From Hygrophila difformis (taxonomy: Eukaryota > Streptophyta > Magnoliopsida > Lamiales > Acanthaceae), in NCBI GenBank assembly GCA_030278955.1, contig JAOANR010000014.1, positions 17,734,068-17,798,067 of the forward strand: DNA of 64,000 nucleotides, in the 5' to 3' direction. Below the pieces are notes generated by a model, which was given only the letters and a program-made list of their open reading frames with translations, had not been told where the DNA came from and searched no databases. Of the stretch, positions 21,790 to 34,714 are shown piece after piece. Within the stretch, counting starts at the first letter, position 1; every line of letters starts with the position of its first letter. Position numbers and translations under genes: made by a program.

Positions 21790-22085
21790 TTAAGTTTGCA
21801 CACATGATTAAACGAGGTAAAAGAAAATAGAAATATAGTATATAGAACTGAAAAATGAGAAAAAAGCAAGCTAAGGTTATTAGCAAGAAAATAGCAGACG
21901 AAGCATATTAGCAAGAAGCAGACTAGCTTGAGACAGAATTCAAGTTTTTTAGTTTGGTCTTCCCAAGGTTATCAAGATCGAGATCTTAGCTATGATCGCT
22001 TTTGTTTTTGCAACATCGGGATTGTAGGATCGAATTTAGATATTACAAAATTACAATAATAGATAAAAATAATTATACATATTAA

Positions 22086-22478
22086 GAGGGTGTTTGGATG
22101 TGCGTTTTAAAAAGTGCTGCAGCGTTTAGAAAACGGATAATCAGATAATTGCTGTAACAAAACGTGCTGTAGAAAATTAAGTGTTTGGATGAGTTTATGC
22201 TGTTTCAAATCGCAATAATCAGATAATCATTAAAAAGTGTTTGGATTTGTATTTTTCATTACCTCAAAAGGTAACAATATAGTAAAATCTATTTTTAGCT
22301 AAACGCAATTTTCTTGCAGCACCAAATTGTAGCTGCAAGAAAATAGCGTTTTCATTCCCTCAAAACGCAAATAATAGATTATTAGAAGTTAGTAAACAGA
22401 CAGAATTAAATGTTTATTTGTGTTTTGCAAACGCAATAATCAGATAATCTGTCCCAAAACGCACAAACAAACACCCTC
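22086..22478. mobile_element. Tourist-like MITE, second family (393 bp)
   Basis: The left end GAGGGTGTTTGGATGTGCGTTTT and the right end CAAAACGCACAAACAAACACCCTC are inverted repeats, with TAA at 22083-22085 and 22479-22481. The interior (AATCAGATAAT units) differs from the 460-bp family, but the TIR start is shared. Confidence 0.8.
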
Positions 22479-22725
22479 TAACAAATGAAAGCATAACATA
22501 GAATATTATTAGGCAAATGAAGCAATAAAGTACTATAAACAGTCAAAAATAAAATTTAATATCAATTTTATAAAAAAACATGAGATTATGATAGTATATT
22601 TCAAAATTTGGTAGGATCGGATCGTAAGATTCTACATTAAGATAAATAAGGATTTTACAATCAAGATCGAGATTCTACTAAATAAAAAGATCCTACAAAG
22701 ATCTAGATCGTTTTTAAGATCTTAA

Positions 22726-23060
22726 TACGGTCTGTTCTACACGCAGTTTTTGACAGCTTTTGGTAGCTTTAACTTTTATTTCAAAACAAAAGCCCTGTTT
22801 TGTATGCAAGCTTTTGGGAGCTTTTGGAAGCTTCTTTTTAGAAGCTACATCTTGTAGCGTTAAAAATAAGCTAGCAGGCTTTTTTATGTCGAATTATAAT
22901 TTTAACCCAATAACTAATCCACTACCCAATAGTCTACATAAATATTTGTCATTTTATGTCATTTCATACATTTTTTACAGTTACAGCTAGTTGTACAGAA
23001 CACTTAAGTAGAACTGACAGCTACAGCTCCCACAGCTCCTTACAGCTCTCCCACAGACCC
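22726..23060. mobile_element. Possible Tourist-like MITE, third family
   Basis: The right end is the complement of GGGTCTGTGGGAGAGCTGT before TAA 23061-23063. The left end, GGTCTGTTC after TAA 22723-22725, is less well matched. The interior is rich in GGAGCTTTTGG/ACAGCTCC units in inverted orientation. Confidence 0.45.
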
Positions 23061-23063
23061 TAA

Positions 23064-23694
23064 GTATGGTTCTTCCTCTACTTCATCAATTCTCTTCCTC
23101 ATCCCGCTTTCCTTTCTTCTTTTAGCTTCCAAGTTCAATAAATCAAATCGAATAATCGATCCTATATTCCTATGTTTTGTCGGATGATATAGTTATATTT
23201 ATATTATATACTAATCGTACAAGAAGGACCATTTAGAAATATTAAACAAACCCTATACTAATAAGTCTCAATAAATTGTGGTACAGTATATAATTTCAAA
23301 GGGTTAGATCGGATAGCAGGTCCCCTACATGATTCATTTTTCTGCTAACTAGGCCTTGCCCCACTAATTTAAATTAGTATTAATTACATAAATTTATCCA
23401 TGCATACGGTTTTTGAATATTTTTACATTTTTTTTTTTTTTTTCATTTATAGGGATAGGGAAGGGACCCCTACCCGAGCATTCGCACCTTTCTACTTATA
23501 ATAATACTACTAGATGGAACCAAAACACACATATAGTTACATCCATCCATCACTTTTGTCATTACATTACATATATAATACATGTCCTGTTGAGGTCTTT
23601 TTCATCTTCCCTGATTACTATATGTTACTAGAACAAAGAAGAAGACAATGTTATGAGGCATGAGTACGTATGATCATCATCCACATATAATATA
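23064..23694. other. Upstream region of the OVATE gene
   Basis: No gene seen. It contains a T run at about 23430-23447 and a pyrimidine-rich stretch. The OVATE promoter and 5' UTR presumably lie in the last few hundred bases. Confidence 0.4.
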
Positions 23695-24564
23695 ATGTCA
23701 ATTATTTCCTGGTATTATTGCAAGCTCAAGAACATGAGCAAGCCAAAAAACCAGCTGCCCATTAACCCCAAAATACCCACCTCTACATCCCAAAGGAAAT
23801 CCTTATATTGCTTCTCCACCAAGGATCTGCTGGCACCTAATTTCCACCCCAACAACAACTCCCCAACCAAGACCACAAACGGCACAAAGTTATCCAGAAA
23901 ATGGTCGAGGCAGAAGATGACGAGGAGGAGGAGAATTAGGAGCATCTGCGGCGGCAGAAATCTCATCTGCAGGTCTCCGGACAATCATAAACCGCAGAAG
24001 AAAAAGCCTCGCGTTTCCATGTCCGGTTGCATTTGCCGCGCCGCTGTGGAATCCATCTGGACAAAGCCGACCACTGTGAAACACCGAATCCTCCCGCCAC
24101 TTGATTCCGACCACGATACTTGTTCCTCCTCCGACTACAATAATGACTACACCTCCAACTTGTCTGAATACGGGCCCGGCCATGGCAGCACATTCGACGC
24201 CATGGTTTCCGCTGCGTTTGCCTGCAGCTCCTCAGCACCCTCCACTAAATGCAAGGCTAATGATAAAAAACAAGTACGGCGACTGTTCACCGATGAATAT
24301 GGTCGTGGTACTGCAGATCAGACCGATCAGAGCAGCAAGAAGAGCAGCAGCGGTAGTTGCTTCGCGGTGGTGAAATCGTCGAGGGATCCGAGGGGGGAAT
24401 TCATGCAGTCAATGGTGGAGATGATAGTGGAGAATGATCTGAGGGGTTCGAAGGATTTGGAGGAGCTTCTGCTTTGCTATCTAACCTTGAATTCCCAAGA
24501 ATATCACAACCTCATCATTAGTGTCTTCAAACAAATTTGGTTTGACTTGATTATTCATATATAG
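23695..24564 (+). CDS. OFP: OVATE family protein (289 aa), transcriptional repressor
   Basis: Intronless gene. The C-terminal OVATE domain (about residues 223-284) reads [17 protein letters not shown], then the ENDLRG and LEELLLCYL blocks and the IISVFKQIW end, which define the family. A basic cluster at about 68-82 ([15 protein letters not shown]) looks like a nuclear signal. The N-terminal [11 protein letters not shown] resembles the WFYKLKDM segment of the longer OFP subgroup, which supports the start at 23695 rather than the Met 13 codons later. OFPs act in the nucleus with KNOX/BELL homeodomain proteins and TRM proteins and shape organ form. The Ser- and Lys-rich middle is low complexity. 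Member number cannot be assigned. Confidence 0.88.
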   Translation: MSIISWYYCKLKNMSKPKNQLPINPKIPTSTSQRKSLYCFSTKDLLAPNFHPNNNSPTKTTNGTKLSRKWSRQKMTRRRRIRSICGGRNLICRSPDNHKPQKKKPRVSMSGCICRAAVESIWTKPTTVKHRILPPLDSDHDTCSSSDYNNDYTSNLSEYGPGHGSTFDAMVSAAFACSSSAPSTKCKANDKKQVRRLFTDEYGRGTADQTDQSSKKSSSGSCFAVVKSSRDPRGEFMQSMVEMIVENDLRGSKDLEELLLCYLTLNSQEYHNLIISVFKQIWFDLIIHI

Positions 24565-25643
24565 ATTCATATATAGGTGGTCCTTATAAAGTCTTGTATT
24601 CTTGCATGCATATGCACAATACAGTGGTGTTTCATCTCATCTGTAATATAATGAAGTCGATCTTATGATGACATACTACTATGTATATGTTGTGAAGTAG
24701 AGAATTGTAGATGTAATTGAAATGATGGAGAAATAATAAATAATAATGCTTGCTTGTAGTAGTATATAAGTTGTAATAGCATTGCCAATTAATATGGACT
24801 GTTGTGTTCCCCAAGTTGCAAGGCAGCATGAATGCTGACTCCAATTTTATTTTATTTTATTTTTTAAAATAAAAAAATAGAAATTGAAGACTCCCACATT
24901 AAATAATTAATCTGAATAATGCTACTTTTTGCACAATTCATGCATTATGTAGAGTAGAGTATTGAAATTGATGTGTTGTGTAGCTTCATGAACCATCACT
25001 ATCCAGTATGCAATGCAATGTGCCTCCCATTAACTGCAATTCACCCCACCCCATCCCACCTACCTACCACTCCTCACTACTACTTTCTTAATTACTTTTA
25101 ACTCTTTAAATTAACTTGTACTAACTCTTCAATTTTTAACGAATAATTATTGACTGGAAAAGTTCATAATTTCATCATCACTCATCAGTCAATTCCTTTG
25201 GCAGCCTTATATTCTGTGTGGTTTGAGTAATTGAGGATTTGGGAACGAAGCTAAATCCTTGCTTGCCCACATACTTGTCAATTTCTTTTGGTGGGTGGGG
25301 GGGTTCGTTTGGCTTATTGGCTATAGTGTATGGGTTCACCATATTCCATACCCAATCAATGCAAACATATTGCCCTCCTGCTGTAGCTGAAATTTCCCTG
25401 AATTTAATTGAAAAAGGATATTACACCTTTCATTGATGTAGCCTTCCCAACCACCTTTCATCTTTATGTCGATGAAATTTCCATGTATTTAATGCGTGCT
25501 TTATCTCATGAAGCTGCATGCATGTGTTATTGAGAACAAACTCCTGCTGGAAAACACACTAGATTGTGTCTGTTGATTAGTAGTCTGTATCATACATACA
25601 TTTTCCAGATTTTTGAGCATTGTATTAATCCAGGGCAGCTCAT
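24565..25643. other. Convergent 3' region between OVATE and oxygenase-like genes
   Basis: Transcription from both sides ends here, so it should hold two 3' UTRs. No gene and no clear repeat; a TTTTA run lies at 24846-24870. Confidence 0.45.
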
Positions 25644-27132
25644 TTATATTGAGACTTGAGAATATACACTATGAGCAATAAGAAGCAGCTTGTACACCAG
25701 GGATGCAATGAGTATTGCTGATACCTGGTCAATCAGAGTGATTCTATTCCTGTGTAATGTTTTATTACCTCCAATTTTCCTCCACCTCCACTTTTGTTGT
25801 ATTGCATATGATGGCTTGTCATTGCTGAAGTTCGCCTGCACCAAACCCCGTTTCAACGTCGTTTTCCCTTGACCGGATTTCAGTTCCCCTCTGCTCCATT
25901 CCTGCACCAACCAATCAATTTTGTCTAGTCATCCCTAGCTAGCTTCACAATTGATGGTTGTATTGGAAAGCTCTGCTATGCACGTTATTGCACAATGATC
26001 AATTAGTCTCACCTCAATCTCCTTCCCAACAGTCACAACAAGTGTATCCGGGCTCGCAGAGAATGCCAAGCTGTATCCCTCCTCATGCTCCAAACAAAAT
26101 TCACTTGAATCTACCAAGAGATGGAGACTCAAAGCGTATGGAGGATCTGACATTCTGGAATCTTGGCTTCCACATGAGTGGTTTCTTGGAGTAGGGTTCT
26201 TCACTCTAGTAATGCTGCTTGTTGGATTGTACCTGCAAATGCTCAATGTGGCTTCTTCTGCCTCAACCGGATGCCTCGCCTCCCCTTCATTATACTTTAT
26301 GCCACTTTCAACTACAATAGCCTTAACCAATTCCTGGGCAATTGCTTCGAGTTGTCTTGCCACATTATCCAATTTTTGGCTACGTACAGAGGAAGAACTA
26401 ATGTTACTAATCCCAACTTACAAAGCATTAACTCAGAAAACACATGTGAGGATGTAGTGTTGGATCATTGAGTGAACTTGTTGAATTTCCATTCTACTGT
26501 TGTTTAAACAACAATCTTTATGAGCAGGCAACAACAGTATAATAATTAACATGACCCATTTTAAGGAATTTAAAGCCCAAAAGTTATAAATAGATCGATA
26601 TGACTCACCGGAAGATCTGAGAATTCTGCCCACCGATCACCGACGCAGCTAGCTTCTCCGTCATCTCGTCATAAAGAACTTCCTCTTGATCTCCATAATT
26701 GGTGCAGCGGCAGCATTGGACTGACTCAAAAATCTTCCCACAACGATCGAAGAAGCTGGAGAATCTCAAGTCGTGGGTGGATATTCCGTGAGCGGTAATC
26801 TGGAAGGCTCCGAATCCTCCAGATCGGAGGGATTCCAACAATCGATCAACGGTGTCCTTATCCCGGAGAGCAATTGAGGGGTAATGAAATTGAATGGAGG
26901 AAGGACGAGGACTGAAGTGATTAGGGTTAATTGTAAGGTTGCAGGTGCGGTGGGGGCGAGAAGGAAGCTTGAGTTGAGGGATGCGGATGGATCGATCGAG
27001 ATGGTGACAGAAAAGGGGGAGGGCGGAAGAGCGGGATCCTTTGGCGGTGGGGATGGGGGACGGCAGGTCATGTTTGTAAATTGATAGGCTGCCGGCGGCG
27101 CGTGCGGAGGAGGGTTTGGGTTTCGTGTCCAT
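25644..27132 (-). CDS. 2-oxoglutarate/Fe(II) oxygenase-like protein, 3 exons (382 aa)
   Basis: Minus strand, exons 27132-26609, 26379-26013 and 25901-25644, with introns bounded by GT/AG (donors GGTGAGT and GGTGAGA, acceptors GTAG and GCAG) and continuous frame. The N-terminus is low complexity. Residues about 80-125 match the DIOX_N entry (ALRDKDTVDRLLESLRSGGFG...TAHGIS). The third exon begins EWSRGELKSG, and the end of exon 2, ASPDTLVVTVGKEIE, resembles the end of the double-stranded beta helix. The canonical iron-binding H-x-D and later H are not seen, so it may not be an active oxygenase. The last 35 residues include a hydrophobic stretch (AILIASLVYKLLLIA) that could be a C-terminal membrane anchor. 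Substrate unknown. Confidence 0.75.
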
Positions 27133-27535
27133 GAATAATTGATAAGAGTACTGGCCTGGGTTGAAGAATGAAGAATTTAGGATATGATGAAAAGGGATGT
27201 AGAAAATGCATGGGCTAGCTGGGGCAGTACGTGGTGGTTAGTTGGTGGTACGTACGTAGACCTTTGTGTGGTAGTAGGAAGCACGTCGACTGATATGGTC
27301 TGTATTTATGTAAAGGAGATGGAGCCTGCTGACAGGGCTAAATATTAATTACTCCAATTAGAGTATTCTTGGCCCCAAAAAATTCTGTTTATTTGCTAGC
27401 TTTTTTCCTTAAACCAATTTTTGAATTAAAATGCAATGATAATTCTATGTAATATATAGTACTAACTTTGGCATTACAGTACTAAATTTACCTTACATGA
27501 AACTTGAGCTATTATAATTTTTGTTGACCGTCTAA

Positions 27536-27995
27536 GGGCCCGTTTGGATTGGCTTTTAAAAAAAGCAGAAGCCAAAAGCAGAAGCAGAAGTGAAAGCCAA
27601 AAGCAGAAGCAGGTAACTTTTGTATTTGGATGGAATGTTTGAAAAGCAGCTTTTTTTCAAAAGTGTGTTTGGATATGTAAAAGTGAAAAGTGCTTTTGAA
27701 ATGTATAAATTACCAAAAAGGATATGCTATTTATATATAATAGTATATATTTATAGTGTAATTAAAATAAATTAATAGGGGCATTAATGACTCTGCACAC
27801 ATTACTAGGTGCTTTTGGCTTCTGCTTTTCGGAGAAGCACCCCCTGGGCTGCTTCTCCCAGAAGCACTTTTGCAGCTTTTCGAGGTGCTTTTGCTTTTTC
27901 TAAAAAGCCAAAACAAACACTCTTTTTCTTCAAAAATGCTTTTGGCAGAAGCAAAAGTCAAAAGCACTTGAAAAAAAGCCATTCCAAACAGACTC
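27536..27995 (-). mobile_element. Tourist-like MITE copy 5 (460 bp, reverse)
   Basis: Same family as 8038-8500 in opposite orientation: it starts GGGCCCGTTTGGATTGGCTT and ends CCATTCCAAACAGACTC. TAA at 27533-27535 and 27996-27998. It lies in the presumed promoter side of the oxygenase-like gene. Confidence 0.85.
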
Positions 27996-28193
27996 TAAGT
28001 CTATGAAGTCGAGGGGGAAAAAAAATGATCTATTGGGAGGAAACTTGTGCCGTACATATCCACTACGAACATCGCGGGAAACACCCAAGTAGAATAGTAG
28101 TTGTCCTCCGATCCCTTGTTGCCCTAGGAGCCAACACGTCTGCAACCTGATTTCTGATTTCCGGCATAAATGTTTGATCTTACAATCCTCTCA

Positions 28194-29119
28194 GGCCTTC
28201 TCCAGTGGAAATACCTCCACTCCAGGTATTTAGATGCCACGTCAGCGCCACCTCAAAAGTTAAATACATCTACCTAAATACCCAACCCTTCCCCCAACAA
28301 TAATACCCAAAAGGTAGGTATTTAGGGGACCCACTTACTATTATATTTATTATATCATCATTTACATTTTAATTTATCAATAATAAAAAATAATTTAATT
28401 TTAAATAAATAACAAATAATTAATATTTTTCAGTTATTTTAATTATTTGACATTTTAAATTATTTTAAATAAATAACTCCAAATAATACGTATATTACAT
28501 AAAACATGAAATACAAATTCAAGCCAAACATAATTAGAAAAAAAAAACATGAATGCAACTGTAAATAATTCGTAAAGGCTAAATAATATATAACTAATTA
28601 TTTATGGATCGGGCCCAAAGATGCTCAATTAAATCCTGTCGAAGTTGGAGATGTTTCTGTTTATCTCGTAGTTGAACACCTCTCCTGACGTAGTCACTGA
28701 ATGTTCCAATTGGAGGCACTCTTTGTGGAGTATTTATAGTAAAAATAAAAATAAAAAAATTAATTACTCAACGGCTATTTTAAACGGTAACATGAAATTT
28801 TTTTTTAAAAAAAATATAAAATAAACTATAGCAACGGATATATTGATATATATTAAAAAAAAGGCAACGACATAAAATCAGAAAATGACAAAACTAAATA
28901 AATGTTAACGGATATGTGGCAAAGGGGAATAAATTTGAATTTTTTTTTTAAAAAAAAAAAAAAGAAAAGGCTGCAAAAGAAGCCTTGTTTCCCGTGCAAG
29001 CATGGGTAGCAAATTTGCTACCTCTAACTTCCCCCCCTACGTCCCCCATTGGCTTAATACCTACACATGAGGTATTTAGACATTGCCATGTCAACAAATA
29101 CCCACCATTGGGGTGGGCC
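28194..29119 (-). mobile_element. Harbinger deletion derivative with transposase C-terminus remnant
   Basis: The ends GGCCTTCTCCAGTGG (left) and GGCCCACCCCAATGG (complement of right) are inverted repeats, each followed by a GGTATTT subterminal motif. On the minus strand 28725-28612 reads an open segment ending QDLIEHLWARSINN and a stop, the typical C-terminal end of plant PIF/Harbinger (HARBI1/ALP1-like) transposases. The rest of the transposase is gone. A 3-bp duplication could not be confirmed. Homopolymer A/T tracts fill 28795-28970. Confidence 0.65.
28612..28725 (-). pseudogene. C-terminal fragment of a Harbinger transposase
   Basis: It encodes about 37 residues, IGTFSDYVRRG... to QDLIEHLWAR, before a stop. 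The D-L-I-E-H-x-W signature near the C-terminus is characteristic of plant HARBI1/ALP1-like proteins. The fragment lies within the inverted-repeat-bounded element. Confidence 0.6.
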
Positions 29120-29879
29120 AGGAGTCCACATATCTACTAATTTAATTTGAGGTGAGTGCTGATATAAAAGCTAATGAATTATAATACGATTGATATATGT
29201 GGATAATTAAATGGAATGGTATATTTGTTAAAAAAAATTATACTATAAAAATATGTGCGCGTCTCAAAACATTCTACTAACTAAATTTAATTCTTAAACA
29301 AAAGGATGATATTTTAATCTTTTACAAAAAACTTTTTACTTTCTTGTAAACAAGGCTAAATTGTTTTTCTTTTGTTCGTTAGTATGTTGTTCCAAAAATT
29401 AAATTGTTACTCCTCAAAATGTGAACAATATTAATTTTTGAAGCGTTTTTATTTGGAATATATATATTGTGATAAATTATCTATTACTGAATCAACTAGG
29501 TTAATAAAAGCAATTAATTAGACAAAACCAAAACAAGAAAATAAAAACTCATATAAAGGCACACTATAATTCAGACAGTTGTACAACATTTCAAAATTAT
29601 ACCTCTAGATTTTCAAAGTATGCACATCAATCTTTTATTACACTTTGTTACACCTGAAAGATGTGCATACTAACTACCCAACTTTTTAGTGTCCCCTTTC
29701 ATGCAACCATGTCTTGTTTTACTTACATCCAAAACTTCGAAATCATACATCACACCAAACAACAACACATGTAGAAATCAAACATGAAAACAAGGAAAAA
29801 AAGAAAGAAAAAGCAATTATCATCATCCATCACAGTGAACTGATGATGATCCATGTGGATAACCTTATAAATCAAATCC
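29120..29879. other. Spacer 3' of the WNK gene
   Basis: AT-rich and without a gene; the part nearest 29879 is probably WNK 3' UTR. Confidence 0.4.
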
Positions 29880-32858
29880 TCACCATTTAAATAGCCAATT
29901 CGAACTCGTCGTCCCGTTCTTCCTGAGAGGTTTCCCTGGAGCAAGGCTGTTTATCACATCTTCATCGCTCGGAAAATCGTCCGGATCTCTGTACCCTATG
30001 TTCTCCACTGCCCCAACAGTCCTGAACAGGTGCCGCTTGTTTATTTCGTCTGCAAACTTCTGATGCAACAGCTGGCTTCGAATGTCCACCATCGAGCCTG
30101 TCCTCACCACGTTTCTACGCTGCTGTACGAGTTTTGAGTTGCAAACCAGCGCGTTCTTGCTCCCCTCCGGGCAAAATCTCGTGCATTTTTGAGTCTTGGA
30201 GATGGGGTGCAGCAGTTCTTGCTTGTGAGAATTTGCTTCCTCATTTAAAGAATAGTAGTTCAGATTTGAGTAGAGATCAGAGTAGGATGAGGTCTGGGAA
30301 CTGGCATCATCATGAACCCCATTTGCTTCCTCTGCATCACAGGTTAATTAATTATCAGTTTTCTGCTCCTGATTAATAGGAATTTTCACTTTCAATCACT
30401 TAAAAGGGAAGATGTTATTAGTACCATTGAGCCAGTCAGGTACTGAATTTGTGCCGTAAAAGTTGGTTTCGTTCAGGGAGAAACCGGGCAGGGAAGCTTG
30501 GGAGGAAGAAAATGAGGATGCAGGATAGAAAGGGTGGTGGGGGCGATTGTCGTCATTATCTTCATCATCAGAATCATCGTATTCGAAACTGTGCTGCTTA
30601 AGGATTTGACAAGAGGTTGAATCCTGCCATGACGGAACCAGAGTGGATAGTTCTTCTTCAATCATATTAGCAATCTCTAATGGCTCCCAATCAGCTATCT
30701 CTAATTCCTTAACCATTTCTGTCGCGACCTCCAAGCAAGTGTCGACTCTAATGTCGAATGGGAAGAAGACATTTCTTCGCGGACCTGATTTCATCGCTGT
30801 TAGTGGGGCAAACACATTCAAACAAATCTAGGACAAATTCAAACAAGGGGCATTGAATGGTAAAAGACTAAAAACCATTTCAAAGTTTTTTCTTTAGGTT
30901 CTAAAGGCATACCATCTTTATCAGAAATTTGTACTCTTAGATCAATGGTGTCATCATCTGGATTCAGAGTTCCAGTTATTGACATGTCAGTCCTTCTTCG
31001 AATAGCCCTTGAAGTTGGAGCAGCCTTATGAGAATGGATAGCTGAGGCAGGGAAGTCCTCCACCTCTTCAATAGAAAGAAAGGGGTCCATCAAAAGTTCA
31101 CTAGCAGATGGCCTGTTAGGAGCCTTCTCCAAGCACCTGCCCACAAATCTTCGAGCTTCAGCATCATCAATACGGTGAAATGCCTCTGGTAGCTTTCCCT
31201 GTTTTCATAAGACATCAATGAAATGATGGATAACTAGTGCTTGTCATTCAGAGAGAATTACAGAGTGAACAAGCCTTACCGAGGTTACTTTCTTGTAAAT
31301 TTGAGCAGGATTAGAACATTCGCTGTATGGATATTCGCAGGTGAGCATCTCTAGAACACACATGCCAAAGGAGTAAATGTCGACAAGTTCATCATACTCC
31401 TCTTCATATAGCTCTGGTGCCATAAACTCAGGGGTGCCTAATGGTTGCCATGAAATTCAAAAGTTACATTCAGTTTGCAATTCTTATAACCACAATGATT
31501 TTCGACATCCATAAGAAGCAGAAGATTCTTACCTATGACACTATGGGCTTGGTGTGATCCATGAAGTATGGCCGCCAACCCTAGATCACCAATCTTTACT
31601 TGGCCAAGATGGCCATTGACAAAGACATTGTCACACTTCAAATCGCGATGAATTACTGGAGGATCATGACTGTGCAGATAATTCAGACCCTCAAGAATTT
31701 GGCGAGCCCAATCCTTAATTGCGCGAATGTTCAGTCGCTTGTACTTCTTCCTATACCTGTCAAACATCATTCCATATTAGTTTAAACACAGCCAGCAGCA
31801 GCAGAACACTCTCATCCGAATTCAACCAGATAGTATTTCTTTTTACAATCAAGTTATAAATATCATGTCCACATAGTGATGAGCCATTGACAATTCGACA
31901 TTACTCTCTTAAGGTGCCGGATGTGAACATTTCAGTGATGAAGTTAAAGGTTCTACGATCAACATCGATCCAGGAAGCACGGAACTTCATTATCGAGTCA
32001 TGCTTAAGGCTGTTGAGCAGATGCACCTCAGAGTACAGTCTCTGGAGCTCTTCAGGAGAGCCGAAGACAGCATTAAGTTTAACCTGATTCCAAGCTACCT
32101 CAGTTCCAAGAGACTCATCAAATGCCCTATACACAGTCTTCATTGCTCCTTTGCCCAACAGATCTTTAAACTACAAGTTAAAATAAGCATGTACACCATC
32201 AGCCTAGCTAATATTTATCATAACATGGGATATGATGATATGATCTCTCTTTCATTAATCCCTCTTGTTTCAATTAACCCAACAAGTAAGAACATACCAA
32301 CAACACATTTTAATCCCATTTCAGCCATAATCCCAAACAGGTTTTCAACCCCTATTCTCTTTAATTGTTTCTTATAGTATATGATAGGAGTATAAAATAA
32401 AATGTCAAACCTATTGATTTAAATATAAATGAATAAATATGTTTGGCCGTCCCTGACGTCAGGCTATTGTTTTTTATTCTGCCACTGGTCTCATTTCTAA
32501 ACACCTAAAATCAACGCATGCGAGGACAAGTTGATGAACATTGAATCATGATTGTAATTATGAATCCAAAGTTGCAATATTTTATTGAGAGTAGCTACAG
32601 AATATCTAAGTTATATTCATGTCAACTTCTCCCCAAGAAACAATCCCACAGTTTTCTACACGAATCTAAAACTGTTCTCAATGCAAAAACAAAATAAAAT
32701 ACGCAATAACGATATCGAGAAACGAATAGAATCAAAACAAAGTAGGTTTTGGAGAAACTTACGCGGCCATATCGATGAGATGGATCCATTTCCACGTACA
32801 GCATCTTGCCAGAATCAACTGCAGCCCCCCCACCACCACCTACCCGAGTTTTATACAT
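29880..32858 (-). CDS. WNK: WNK-type Ser/Thr protein kinase, 7 exons (617 aa)
   Basis: Exons on the minus strand: 32858-32763, 32170-31905, 31756-31533, 31437-31280, 31198-30913, 30796-30425, 30331-29880. All introns are GT/AG and the sum is in frame. The kinase domain starts [19 protein letters not shown]. The WNK hallmark is visible: the usual subdomain II lysine is replaced (EVAWNQV) and a Lys sits in the glycine loop (GAMK). [13 protein letters not shown] and TPEFMAPE follow. After the kinase, [15 protein letters not shown] plus [12 protein letters not shown]...[15 protein letters not shown] form the PF2-like/OSR1-C-type domain. Plant WNKs act in the cytosol in osmotic, ion and flowering-time signalling. 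Sequence style is closest to the WNK4/5 type, by memory only. Intron 1 is about 590 bp, and 5' UTR may lie beyond 32858. Confidence 0.9.
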
Positions 32859-34190
32859 GACTAAGAAACAAAACCAGAATTCTTGCTTATATATGTGTGT
32901 GCAGTGTATATAGATATAAAGAGAGAGATGTATATTTATATAGTATAGGAGTACAACTTTATTGCGGGGAATTGAATAAAAAGACAGGAATTGATTTGGT
33001 GCGATTGTGAAGACAAGAACTAGCTACTAGATAATCGGAGGTCTTCCTTTGTGATTTTCGTATGAAAAGACGCCAAATAAGAGCCAGGAAAGCCTTGAGT
33101 AATCAATGCTAAGCATAATCGAAGCCATTCCGACGCGTGCAGGTGAATTGTAATAATACTCAGAAATCATTTGGCGACAAAGGAGAAAATAGAGGGCTTG
33201 GTGAGCAATTATAGGAAGGAAGGACAGAAAAATGATCAAATTAGGGTTTTGGGAAGTAAAAAAGTCTTCTTGATTCAAGATTTTCAAGAGGAATGAGAAC
33301 TGAAAGAAGCGAGGGCAAGAGGGAATCTGAATTTGAAAAATCTGTGTCCACGTTTTGGAAGCACCATTTGCGGTCTTTGATCAAACTGAATTCACACAAT
33401 GATCCAACAATGGATTGATCGATTTCTTTTGGTGGGTAGACAAGATTTAAGGATGTTAAGATCGATGGAAGGAATGAAACTGCAACGATGGGTTTGAGAA
33501 TACAAAGACAAAGTTTTTTGGTTGTGTTGCAAGAAAATGGTGATTGATTATTGAAACAATAGAAGAGCCAACTCTCAAGGGATGAGAATATATGAAGGTG
33601 GGGTTGCTTTTTTTATTGGGAACAAAATTCAAAAATGGCTTTTTTGGGGGTGATTTGGCTTTTGGGTCAGATGTAGAAACCCCAAATTGTAAATAAAATA
33701 GACAATAATGGAGCATAGTATTACCAAAGCAGATTAAAAATAAATTAGTACAAGTGTTAATATAATTATGTGGACAAGACAGAGTCAGCTGAAGCATCCA
33801 TGACGAATTGAAGATAATCAAGTGGCAGCTACTGTGTTTGCCACTGCCACGTTGACAATTGGCTGATTCATGATTCATGAATGCATTTCAATATTTAATC
33901 ATCATCAATAATTCTGTTGTACAGAACCCTACGTTTTGAATTTTAAAATTTTTATTGTTGTTTACAATCACCTTTCCTGACTATCTATGGAAGTATATAT
34001 GAATACTGTCTATTGTTTTTAGTCTACTTCATATTCCAAGACCATTGTTATTATTAGTAGTATAATTCAAGAACCAGTGAACCCTCTTGTAATTTATGTG
34101 TAATGTGTCTAATATTTCATACATGTGTCGAGATTCGAAAACAGCACTAGTATTTGTACTTTTGAAATAGGGTAATACTGTAGTAGAGTA
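32859..34190. other. WNK upstream region
   Basis: Probably WNK promoter and 5' UTR. No other gene or clear repeat. Confidence 0.4.
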
Positions 34191-34199
34191 CTATAGAGT
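34191..34199. repeat. TSD of hAT-like element at 34200 (left)
   Basis: CTATAGAGT, identical to 34715-34723. Confidence 0.7.
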
Positions 34200-34714
34200 G
34201 AGTATGGATGAAAATGGTACGGATACGGTCGGATAGTGTCGGATACGAATAGTATCCATATTTTTTTTTGTCAAATTTGGTATCGAATACGAATGGCCGG
34301 ATACGAATACGGTTTCGGGTATTTTGGATTATGGATACATGACGGATATATGACGGATGTGGATTCAATCGGATACAGATTATCGGATAATTTTTTATAA
34401 TCTTTTTTGAAAATTTGATATTTTTTATAATTATTAATAATTTTTAATTAATAAATAATAATATATTAATATATTCGGATATCCATATTTAAAATCCGGA
34501 TAATATCCTATCAATTTTCGGATACGGTCGGATATTCTCGGATACGGTCAGATATTTTTGGATACGAATACGAATGCGGATATTAAAATACGGATTCGGA
34601 TTCGGATACGAATACTGAAATATTCGACCGGATAGTTGAAAACGGATTCGGATTCGAATATAATCGGATACGGCATAGGATCGGTCGGATATTTACCGTA
34701 CCGCTTTCACCCTA
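34200..34714. mobile_element. hAT-like MITE rich in GGATACG units (515 bp)
   Basis: The left part GTATGGATGAAAATGGTACGG and the complement of the right end, GTAGGGTGAAAGCGGTACGG, are inverted relatives. An 8-9 bp direct repeat CTATAGAG(T) flanks it, fitting hAT. The interior is a dense array of CGGATACGAATACGG-type units in both orientations around an AT-rich centre. No coding sequence. Confidence 0.7.

Noticed and set aside
23715..24373. Antisense and other-frame ORFs in the OVATE gene
   Set aside because: No domains; the sense frame ends in a clear OVATE domain.
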